Assembly (NCBI GenBank): GCA_000697335.1
Contig: JNEM01008124.1
Coordinates: forward strand, 1-12,178
Length of the DNA stretch: 12,178 bases
Source of the DNA: Conidiobolus incongruus B7586
Lineage: Eukaryota; Entomophthoromycota; Entomophthoromycetes; Entomophthorales; Conidiobolaceae
Reading direction: 5' to 3'
Position numbers and translations under genes: made by a program. A model generated the notes under the pieces. The model did not search any database, was not told where the DNA came from, and saw only the letters and a program-made list of their open reading frames with translations. Position 1 is the stretch's first letter; each line of letters opens with the position of its first letter. Below are positions 1 through 9,205 of the stretch, piece by piece.

Positions 1-46
1 AAGTATTTAAAAAAATTTGATTGGAATTATATATTAAATTTTATAA

Positions 47-66
47 AAATATTATTATTATTATTA
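47..66. repeat. ATT trinucleotide microsatellite
   Basis: A short run of about six TTA/ATT units lies near the left edge. It is typical of replication slippage in AT-rich intergenic DNA and no function is implied. Confidence 0.7.
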
Positions 67-418
67 GATTTTATTTAAATTAAATATTTAAAATAATATA
101 AAATTAATTAAAAGATATATTATATATTATAAAAGATATAAATAGATATTATCTAAAAATTATCTAATATTTGAATTATAATGCTATGAAAATAATAAAA
201 ATATTACTAAAAAAATTAATTACATTTTATGTTGAATATATTTAAAAATTTTGTATATGTATACTGAATAACTGATATCATTACCATTTAGAAAATAAAC
301 TTGAAAAAAATAACGCTATTTTATCCTCGATGTAATTTATAATATTTTCATTGCAACTACATATTAATTTGTAAATTTTCATTATTATATAATATCAAAA
401 TATAATTTACAAGCACCA

Positions 419-434
419 ATATATATATATATAT
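419..434. repeat. AT dinucleotide microsatellite
   Basis: Eight perfect AT units. It is an ordinary simple repeat of AT-rich intergenic DNA. Confidence 0.85.
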
Positions 435-2408
435 CCTCTGGAATCAATTGAAGATAAAACTATAATCAATCAAACTTAGTTCCTATATCTCATCAAATCT
501 TAATATTTGAAACATAATTTTGATAATATAAAAGAAATAATTCAAGTATTAAAATCATATCAACATTATGCTTAATATTTAATAATAATTATAATCCTTC
601 TAAATATAATGATTATATATTAAAATTTATTTCCAATTTACATCTCTATTTATTACTGATCAATAGTTTTAATGCTAAGCATTGAATAATTAACAACTGA
701 TATTTGGACTATGCTGTAAAAGTTGTTCAAATAAATCTCAATGTGACTAATACTCATTTTTAATGATGGATTTTGTTCATTTTTACAGCTTTATGTTTCA
801 ATATTTGGGCCCAAGTATATATTATCTATGATAGTGTAAAATTATGGTATTAAAATCAATGATTTAAAAACGCTGATATTAATGTATAATAAAAGCTATT
901 TTGACAATTATAATATTATTCAAAATGAAAAATCAGGAATTTTTTACCTAGTCTTCAATTCTGAAATCATTCAAAAATAACCAAAATGTAAATTTTATCT
1001 ATTTAATATAATAATACAAATCAAAAAATTTCCAAAAGGAATGTGATAATTTTCATGATCATTAACTATTGAATAATTTAAATATCCTCAAACTCATTTT
1101 TAAATGAATATCAATATTTTTAATTAAAAATTTATCACAGATTCTGGTAAATATTTTGTATAATTAAATTTACGAATACTACTTTAGGTAAAATATTTAG
1201 ATTGTTTAAATTTTTGAAAATTAACCGAATATTTTATAATTATCATGTGATGCCACCTTAATGATAAATATTTGAGTTAACTAAACCAAAATATCGGTAA
1301 AAACTATGAATTATATAACAATAAAGTCAAAAGAAATTAAACAGTATGTGACAAAAACAATAATATTATTCATATTTAAAATTTAGGAACTAAGGTATAT
1401 GATTTGATGATTCTAATTTTGAAATTACTGATTAAAACAACTATAGTAAATCAATGTTATGATGTCATCAAATATTTAACCCTGACTAAGTTTATATTAT
1501 TTAATTATTTAACAATTTTAATCATATGTTCATAAAACATTAAAATTCTAGAAGGTTTGATTAAATTTGAATGTGTTATAGAAGTGTGAAGAATATAAAT
1601 TTGAAAGTGTTAAAATTTGATATGAATATTTGAATAATTTAAAGTGAATATTTTTTAACTTTAAACAACTTAAAACAGTGATAATTTTTTAAATTAATCA
1701 GAAAATTTTTCATTATCTGAAAAGTGAAATCATAAATGGGCAAATTTTTAATTGGAATTTAAATATTTAACACATTTGTCATTTCAAACATATTGATAGA
1801 ATTTTGAGTGGAATAAAGATTAAAGTGTATAACTTGAAATAAGGAATGATAGTGAAGAACTGAACAATAAGAAATAAAGATGAATAATTTATGTATTATC
1901 TATTGAATTCATTATAATTACTTTTTGAAATTTATACTTGGATAGTTTTGAATCTATCAATATTAGAATTGATATATGAAGAATATAACGGATTAGGTAA
2001 TTACATAGAGAAATGGAAAAAGATTAGTCATCTCTCATATACCATACTAGGACTACGTAATTATACTTTGATCAATCATTTCACGAATGAATACTGATAT
2101 ATTTATATCAGTTAAAGATTCAACAAAATTTTGAAACATTATTTAAAATTTAAGGAAAATTTCCAATTATGGATTAGGTAAAAAAATACCTCATTGAAAT
2201 TCTCTAGTAACGTAGAAAGTTACATGATTATTAATAATCCAATTGAAAAATAAATTTAAGGCAAAATGCTAAATGAATCAATTAGTTGTCTTCTTTTGAA
2301 ATTATCTCAATTGTTAAATAAACTTAATTATAACATCAAGACCTCAACTTAATATTATTTAAAACACTTTATCCTCTATTATCCTGATCATTCTCTTAGA
2401 TATTTTCA

Positions 2409-5400
2409 ATGGAGGTAATTTATCCATTACTGCTTTATAAAAATCCCTTTACTCATTACCGTAATAGACTATTCTCGACTTGAGCAAACCCTTAGACGTT
2501 CCTTTGCTAGATAAAATTGTCACTCTCTTCTATGGAGGTGGTGATTCTGCAGATGTAAGCTTATTCTTAAGATCTTGATCTCTAAATTGAATCTAAAATA
2601 AATTTAGGCAAAGCAAGCTGGAAAAATTTTAGAGCAATTTTCCGACCACCCTGATTCTTGGACTCAAGTTCACCTTATTTTATCACAATCTCAAAACCAA
2701 TCTACAAAGGTATATATTATATATCACAAAGTTCTTAAATTATTGTTTACTGATCTTTTAATATCAGTTCTTTGCTCTTCAAATATTAGAGAAATTAATT
2801 ACTATTAGATGGAAAACTTTGGATAAAACTCAACAAGAAGGTACTTATCTCTTAAATTTTTACTGTATTCTATCTATTATTTAACCTCTATTTTAACCGC
2901 TTGTTTAATTAGGTATCAGATCTTTTATTATTAACGAAATCGTCAGTGTGGGATCAACCGAACAAGGTTTAATACAACAAAAAGTGTATCTTAGAAAGCT
3001 TAATCGAGTGTTAATTGATGTTAGTCACAATCAAATTTATTCAGCTTATTATATATTAACTAAATATTCTTTTATAGATCTTGAAATATGAGTGGCCCCA
3101 CAACTGGCCTAGTTTTATTACTGAAATTATCAACTCTAGTCGTTCCAATCTCTTTTTATGTGAGAACAACATGAATATTCTCAAGCTTTTAAGGTAATAT
3201 TCAAGTCTTATAATTTTTATAGTTTTTATTCATTTTGTCTTTAGCGAAGAAGTATTCGAATATTCTGCTGAACAAATGACCAGAAATAAGACCAAAAACA
3301 TGCAAAATCAGCTCACTGTGGAAATCTCTCAAATTTTCAACCTTTGTTATGAAGTTCTTAGCAAATCTGATAAGCATTCGTTAGTTTATGCTACTTTGGA
3401 AACTCTTTTAGGTGTACTTAGTTGGATTCCTTCTGGTTACATTTTAGAAACTGATATTGTTAAAATTCTAGTTACTAAAGTAAGCAAAATTTTGATAATT
3501 GTTTTTTAAATGAGAATGGTTTTTTAATTTTTAATAGTATTTAGAAATCCCTGGATTCAGAATTTTAACCTTAAAGTGCCTCAGTGAAATCAATAATATT
3601 CAATTTAATGACCCTTCACAAGCCAATTTACCTGAGCTTTTAATGATGGTTATGAAGCATATTTCATCAGTGCTCGATCTCAATATCAGTATGTTAAATA
3701 TAATCATTCATTGTATTTCTACTAATATATCCCTTGTTTAGATTTATCAAATATTTATGATGACTTGTCAGATGAAGAGCAGAGCTTGATATTAAATCTC
3801 ACTCTCTATTTAACATCATTTTTTACCAATTTCTTAAAGGTATTCAAAATTTCTTTTCATTATACACACCAATGTCTAAGTTTAACTCTAGTTAGTTGAA
3901 ACTGACCAATATGCTGAACTTTTACATCACTGCCATAATTTGTTGTTGAACATTACTTTAATCGAAGATAAAGAAATTTTCAAGATTTGTATCGAATATT
4001 GGACTGGTTTGGTAAGATCTCTTTTAGTTTACTTTTTATCTTTTCCTAATTGTAATTTTAGGTCACCACCCTTTATAACGAGATTAAAGATAGTCTGAAT
4101 CATGATGGAAAGTTGCTCAACTTAAGTTATCAAGGTGCTGTTCCTCCTTCATTTTTATCAGCTTTCCCTTTGAGAATGCACCAATATAAGCCTATTCTCT
4201 CTCAACTTAGAGTGAATCTTATTGATCGTATGCCTAAACCAGAAGAAGTGAGTTTATAAAACATTTATGAAAAATACATATTTATTAATTTATAATATAG
4301 GTTTTAGTTGTTGAAAACGAAGATGGCGAAGTAGTTAGAGAAACTACTCAAGAAACCGATGCTCTTGAAATTTATAACTCTACCAAGAGTTGTCTTGTAA
4401 TCCTTACCCATTTGGATTTCGAAGATACGCATCAAATCATGAAAGACAAATTAGCCAGTCAAATTGATGGATCTAATTGGTCTTGGACTAATCTCAATCG
4501 CCTCTGTTGGGCCATTGGATCAATCAGTGGTACTACTACTGAATCATCAGAAAAGCAATTCATTGTTGGTATCATCAAAGATTTATTGGGACTTTGTGAT
4601 TTCAAGAAGGGGAAAGATAACAAAGCCATCGTTGCATCCAATATTATGTACGTCGTTGGACAATACCCAAGGTTCTTGAAGAAACATTGGAAGTTTTTGA
4701 AAACCGTTGTCAATAAGCTTTTCGAATTCATGCACGAATCTCATGAAGGTGTCCAAGATATGGCATGCGATACTTTGAAGCATATTACCACTAAGTGTGG
4801 TCGCCACTTTGTCCAAGTTCAAGTAGACGAAGAATCACCATTCATATTAGATATCATTAGACATCTACCTAAAATCACATCCGACTTGGTTCCTAATCAA
4901 ATTTGCGTGGTTTATGAATGTCTTGGTCAAATGATCTACTCTGATAATGGACCTGCTGAAAATGAACGTTTCATCCAAGAATTAATGCGTGAGCCTAACG
5001 AATTTTGGAAAGGTCTTGTGAATGCAGCTAATAATGATCCCGACGCCTTAAGAGTTTCAGACAGAATCAAATTATTCAACTACTTTTTAAGAATCAACAT
5101 TGCTGTTTCTACTTATACCAAACACTTATTCCGTGGCCAAATTGCTTTCTTGTACACAGATTTACTTAAATTATACGCAAGCTGCAGTAATATTATTAAT
5201 CAAGCTGTCCAAGAGAATCCTACTTATGGTCACGTTACTCCCATTGTTCGCGGTGTCAGAAGTGTCAAGAAAGATATTTTGAAGCTTATTACTTCATATA
5301 TCAATTCTTGTAAAAACCAGGATGAAGTTGCCACTACTATGATTCCTAGCTTATTTGAAGTTGTTTTGACTGATTACCATAACATGGTCAAAGGTGCTAA

Positions 5401-6298
5401 AGAAGTTGAAGTTCTTAAGCTTCTCTGTGCTCTTACGAACCGACTTGAAAAACGTCTCTCTCCTAATTTAAATACAGTTTTCAACAATGTGTTTGTATGT
5501 ACTATGAGTATGATTTGCAATGATTTCACTGATCACCTCGATATTCGTCTCGAATTCTATACTATGATCCGTAACATCGTTAGACACTGCTTTGATTATA
5601 TTCTTACTTTAAATACTGAAGCTTTTTCACAAGTCTACAGAAGTATTGTCTGGGCCGCTAAGCACATTACACACGACATTTCCGAAATTGGTCTCATAAC
5701 TTTCTCTGAATTAATTGAGCAATTCCAAGTTTGTCCTGAAAATATTCGTAATGACTTCTTCTCTATGTGTCTGTACACAATGCTCCAAGATGTTGTTAAC
5801 CTCATCACCGATCGTGACCACAAATCTGGATTTGCTACCCAATGTCGCATTATGGCTCAAATTCTCAAAGTAGTCAATTCTAATGTGATTACTATTCCTT
5901 TATTCAATCCTCAAACTGTCAATGATCCTTCTATGACAAATGATACTTACTTTCGTGAAATAGTCGTTACTACTTTCGATCGAAACTTCCCTCATATTGG
6001 TAGACAAAATATTAGCGCCTTTGTTAATGATCTCATGCTTTCCATTGACGATTTGGCTGGATTTAAACTTAAAATGATGGACTTTTTAATTCAAATTAAG
6101 GTATATTAATCAACTTTTATATTTCATTCAAGTATTAATAATTTTCGATATTAATAGGAATTCGGAGATACATCGGAACTCATGAAACAAGATATGGAAG
6201 CTGAGAAAGCACGTAAGGCCCAAGAGGCTAGAGAAGCTGCTCTTAAGATTCCAGGTATGGTTAAGCCTGCTCAATTGCCACCTGGTATGGATGATTAA
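2409..6298 (+). CDS. CRM1: Exportin-1 / Crm1 nuclear export receptor (13 exons)
   Basis: This karyopherin carries leucine-rich NES cargo out of the nucleus with RanGTP. Exons, all with GT-AG junctions: 2409-2414, 2468-2554, 2608-2709, 2768-2840, 2913-3019, 3078-3193, 3245-3479, 3538-3688, 3742-3839, 3892-4011, 4062-4247, 4301-6100, 6158-6298. The product is 1073 aa, the usual family length (yeast 1084, human 1071). The start is a 6-nt coding exon ATGGAG that splices to give [20 protein letters not shown], matching fungal Crm1 starts. Visible family marks are [40 protein letters not shown], the acidic HEAT-9 loop beginning [11 protein letters not shown] (about residues 429-452), [18 protein letters not shown], and the NES groove around KDLLGLC...[22 protein letters not shown]. 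The cysteine reactive to leptomycin B is present as Cys526 (codon 4595-4597; human Cys528). The C-terminal helix ends in IPGMVKP. The half after the groove is more divergent than usual. Introns cluster in the first 427 codons. Confidence 0.96.
2415..2467 (+). other. CRM1 intron 1, behind a 6-nt coding exon
   Basis: The GT-AG intron of 53 bp follows codon 2 (ATG GAG). Without it the downstream exon has no in-frame ATG at the expected place and meets a TAG immediately upstream, which here is the acceptor. With it, the N-terminus aligns residue by residue with fungal Crm1 (MEGILD-type). This splice therefore decides the start codon. Confidence 0.85.
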
Positions 6299-6443
6299 TT
6301 TAAATTTGTTTAAATTGAACCAATAATTATAATCAAACTGGATTATTGATGCTTGTTCTATCGACTTTACATATATATACAATTATATAAAAATGAAATA
6401 TTATTTCAATGAAATTATTTTATTATTTTATTTATTTATATAT
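6299..6443. terminator. Convergent 3' ends of CRM1 and the EVE gene
   Basis: Only 145 bp separate the two stop codons. On the minus strand two overlapping AATAAA signals (6427-6432 and 6431-6436) lie directly behind the EVE gene stop and could serve as poly(A) signals. No AATAAA is seen for CRM1 on the plus strand, so its 3' end must use a variant signal. The two transcripts probably overlap at their tails. Confidence 0.45.
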
Positions 6444-7392
6444 TTACTGCTGTTTCTTCTCAATTTCCAAAATAGCCTCTAACTGTGATTGTGTGACGGG
6501 TTGTACAGATAGTTGACTTCTCTTGAATAATATAAGATTTTCCAATGACTTATAATTTTTTTGATATTCTTTAAGAGTTTTTAATGCAATTGGATTGTCG
6601 AATTTCCTAACAAATTGTACGTCTACCTAAATATAAGTTAAAATTTTTAAACGCTATTTAAATTATAAATGCTAATGATTACTGTAAACCATTTAGGGTT
6701 TTCTCTCTCGCTTTTGATATCATAATAAGGATGAGATTCATCAAAAGCAGATTCTAAATTAAAATTTTAACCAATTGTAAATTATTATATGTATTGAAAA
6801 TACCATCTGGATATCCTTCTTTTACAACCTAATAAATATTTGAATGTTAGTAAAACATTATTTCAATAAGCGCTTGACGAATTTACTTTAGCTAAACCCG
6901 CAATTCCAGGAACTTTACAATTTGAATGATAAAATAACACCTGTGAACTTGGAATTAATCAATGATAATTGGCAATATTATAATCAATACTTGGTGATCT
7001 AATTTAATATAATTTTGCAAAAAGTTCCTAGCCTCGAAATTTCTCTATTAATAGAGAATGAATAAATAATTTAAACATGTATACACTGTGAATTACCACT
7101 CCCTCCCATGTAGTAGTTTGATTGGGGCTATTAATCAAATCGTCAATGCTAATAATGTGTGAGATCAAATCGCTTTAGTTTAAGAATCCAATTACCTAAA
7201 TTTTACATCTTTCCCTTTGACAATTCTTGATTCGGGTTCGGCTTTCATTAACCAACAGCTAATTGGCTCATTTAATGACTTCAATAAAGCTGGTAACTGA
7301 TTCAACTTAGCTTGTTTTTTATTAGATTTTTTCAATTGATTCTCAATCTTTTTATTTAATTGATTCTTAGAATTTAATTTTTTAACGCTCAT
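6444..7392 (-). CDS. EVE-domain protein, thymocyte nuclear protein 1 (THYN1) family, 7 exons
   Basis: Exons on the minus strand: 7392-7196, 7148-7097, 7044-6991, 6940-6887, 6828-6804, 6753-6683, 6626-6444, joined by six GT-AG introns of 47-58 bp; the product is 211 aa. Residues 1-45 form a lysine-rich tail (KK, KKSNKKQAK) that could act as a nuclear signal. The EVE fold (PUA-like) follows from about residue 46: CWLMKAEPESR (46-56), KGKDVKFSIDDL, TTTWEGVRNFEARNF (77-91), VLFYHSN (102-108), PGIAGLAKVVKEGYPD, a HPYYD...ENPKW segment, VDVQFVRKF, and a closing LSVQPVT. These match the animal THYN1 domain in order and spacing. The aromatic cage and the YHSNC segment suggest an intact ligand pocket. 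THYN1-type proteins are thought to bind modified bases (a 5-hydroxymethylcytosine link is reported in mammals); the ligand here is unknown. Start: the ATG at 7390-7392 is the first in the open frame. Confidence 0.92.
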
Positions 7393-7601
7393 AATTATCA
7401 ATATTTCAAGTTTTTACCTGATAGATGATCACCTATGTTTATGTCAATTGATCATCAAAATTTTACTATGGGATTACAAATTTTGAGATTAAACGTATGA
7501 AAATTCCCATAATTTCAAAGTCAATAAAATGGAGATATATAAGGAGGTTGATATGTTAAGTAAATCAACAATTTAGTATTTAAATCAAAAACAACATTAA
7601 A
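7393..7601. promoter_or_regulatory. Shared divergent promoter of the EVE and Qri7 genes
   Basis: The 209 bp between the two start codons must serve both genes. A TATA-like TATATAAGG lies at 7536-7544, about 60 bp before the Qri7 ATG. Two inverted repeats lie nearer the middle: GATGATCA at 7424-7431 with TGATCATC at 7449-7456, and TATGGGA at 7467-7473 with TCCCATA at 7505-7511. These could be binding sites for dimeric regulators, but chance is possible in DNA of this composition. A 7-codon upstream ORF (7553-7576) would precede the Qri7 start if transcription begins before it. Confidence 0.5.
7536..7544 (+). promoter_or_regulatory. Candidate TATA box for Qri7
   Basis: TATATAAGG lies 58 bp upstream of the ATG at 7602, a plausible distance for a compact fungal-type promoter. 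It is a motif match only. Confidence 0.4.
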
Positions 7602-8938
7602 ATGATTACTAAATCAATTTTGAGACCTCAATATAGTAGAAATTTTACAAGGTTTTTAAATACAAAACCTATCAATATTTTGGGTATTGAAACGAGTTGC
7701 GATGATACTAGCTGCTCTATTATCAACAGCAATAGAGAGTTAATTAGCGAGTGTACTATCTCTCAATTTGAAGTACATGAACCTATGGGTGGTATTGTGC
7801 CCAATTTAGCATTAAAAAATCATGTTAAAAATTTACCGAATTGTGTTAAAACTACTCTAAGTCGAGCTAATATGACCATGAATGATATTGATGTGATTGC
7901 CGTTACTAGAGGCCCAGGGCTTGCAAGCTGCCTTTCAGTAGGTGTCAATGCATCTAAAACACTTGCAGCTGCATTGAAGTAAATTATTGTTAATTTGAAT
8001 TTTGAATTATTATTTATTTGAATTTTTTAGTAAGCCATTAATTGGAGTTCATCATATGGTAATTTAAAGCTAATCAATTTAATTTTAAAAACTTACCTAT
8101 TATTGCAGGAAGCGCACGCGCTAACTGTTAGATTTACTAATGAAACTCCTGTTGAATTTCCTTACCTTTGTCTACTTATCAGTGGAGGTCATACTCTCGT
8201 GTTAATTGTCCACAATGTGAATGAATACACCCAACTGGGCTCAACTCTTGATGAGAGTATTGGTGAGGCTTATGATAAGACCGCTAGAACCTTGAACATT
8301 CCATGGAATAAACCTAACCATGGTAGCCGTGGTGGTGGAGCTGGTCCTGCTCTAGAGCTATATGCTCAGAAGGGAGACCCTAACAAATATCCATTTTCAA
8401 CCCCATTATCAGATGGTTACCAAACTAACAAGATCAACTGGTCATTTTCAGGTTTGCGGACTCAAGTTGCAAGAAGAGCTGAAAAAGTATTTGAAACTGA
8501 AAATCTCTCACCAGAAGAGAAGTATCAAGTGCAATGCGATTTAGCCGCTTCATTCCAAAGAACAGCAATTAACCACTTGGAACACAAGTTAAAATTGGCA
8601 TTCAAGTATTGTGCCAAAAACGAGATTAAATTGAATAGCTTAGTTGCTAGTGGTGGAGTTGCCAGTAATTTGGCCATTCGTTCAATGTAAAGCATAATTA
8701 CAAATATATGATTTCATCAAACTTGACATAATTTTTTAGGTTGAATCAATTGGCAGAAAATAACCAAGTTCCGCTATTCTGCCCACCACCTCGCTTATGC
8801 ACTGATAATGGTGTGATGATCGCATGGGCAGGTTGGGAAAGATATCGTCTAGGAATCGTTGACAATTATGAGTTTGATTTTATGCCTCAGTGGCCCTTAG
8901 AAGAATTAAAAAATATGTACCAAATCAACTCTAAATAG
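7602..8938 (+). CDS. QRI7: Mitochondrial tRNA N6-threonylcarbamoyladenosine synthase, Qri7/OSGEPL1 (TsaD family), 4 exons
   Basis: This enzyme transfers the threonylcarbamoyl group from threonylcarbamoyl-AMP (made by Sua5) to A37 of mitochondrial tRNAs that read ANN codons. Exons 7602-7978, 8031-8058, 8109-8686 and 8740-8938, with GT-AG introns of 50-53 bp, give 393 aa (yeast Qri7 407). Residues 1-28 contain K, R and hydroxyl residues and no acidic ones, which fits a mitochondrial presequence. The ASKHA-fold marks are all present: GIETSCDDTS, GGIVPNLALKNH, TRGPGLASCLSVG, the metal motif HMEAH (His134, His138), ISGGHT (159-164), GSTLDESIGEAYDK, WSFSGLRT, ASGGVASN and TDNG (Asp350, third metal ligand). 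The presequence and overall pattern separate it from cytosolic Kae1. It shares a promoter region with the divergent EVE gene. Nothing looks broken. Confidence 0.95.
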
Positions 8939-9205
8939 AGTTATTTTATAGATTAAACCGATAATTAATGAATGTAATGATTTATTAATAAATACACTAT
9001 TTATTTTATCAAATTATACAGTTTTTTCTATTATTGAATGCTTTTGATCTCACATTCAAAATTGAGAGAATATATTGGCGGATGTATAGTATAAATTTAC
9101 ACATTTCAATTATATTATATTCAATCAAAAACAATAGTGTTAGTACATCAATGATTGAATCTATATGAAAAATTGGAAAGATAAGAAATTGAATAATAAT
9201 AAGAT
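8939..9205. terminator. Convergent 3' ends of Qri7 and the mitochondrial carrier
   Basis: A plus-strand AATAAA (8987-8992) lies about 50 bp after the Qri7 stop and is its likely poly(A) signal. On the minus strand AATAAA occurs at 9000-9005 and again at 8981-8986, roughly 200 bp past the carrier stop. If used, the two 3' UTRs overlap. No gene is seen in between. Confidence 0.5.

Larger units (their letters stand above)
1..2408. other. Long AT-rich intergenic region, no gene recognised
   Basis: No reading frame of useful length and no protein motif was recognised on either strand. The composition is extremely AT-rich, with homopolymer runs and short ATT and AT microsatellites. Small structures seen include an AT dinucleotide run at 419-434, a palindrome AATGCTAAGCATT at 671-683, an inverted repeat GCTGTAAAA/TTTTACAGC at 713-721 and 781-789, a GC-rich palindrome TTGGGCCCAA at 805-814, an imperfect direct repeat at 1563-1580 and 1597-1614 (16 of 18 bases), and a hairpin ACTGATAT/ATATCAGT at 2093-2112. 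I found no tRNA B box, rRNA piece or transposon protein. A gene made of very short exons could still be missed here. Confidence 0.7.

Noticed and set aside
1404-1485. C/D-box snoRNA-like order: TTGATGA (1404-1410), CTGA (1428-1431), ATGATGT (1459-1465), CTGA (1482-1485).
   Set aside because: The flanks cannot form the terminal stem that C/D snoRNAs need, the first box departs from consensus, and no guide match to rRNA was recognised. The motifs are short enough to arise by chance.
4459-5850. Several open frames on the opposite strand or in other frames across the large CRM1 exon.
   Set aside because: They overlap a strongly conserved coding exon, show no recognisable motifs and are shadows of its codon pattern.
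6128-6382. Minus-strand open frame over the CRM1 3' end.
   Set aside because: It covers the last CRM1 exon and the AT-rich tail, shows no motif, and its neighbours are fully explained.
7541-7555. AAGGAGG followed closely by ATG, like a bacterial ribosome binding site and start.
   Set aside because: The window is eukaryotic with spliced genes, and the frame behind this ATG stops after seven codons.
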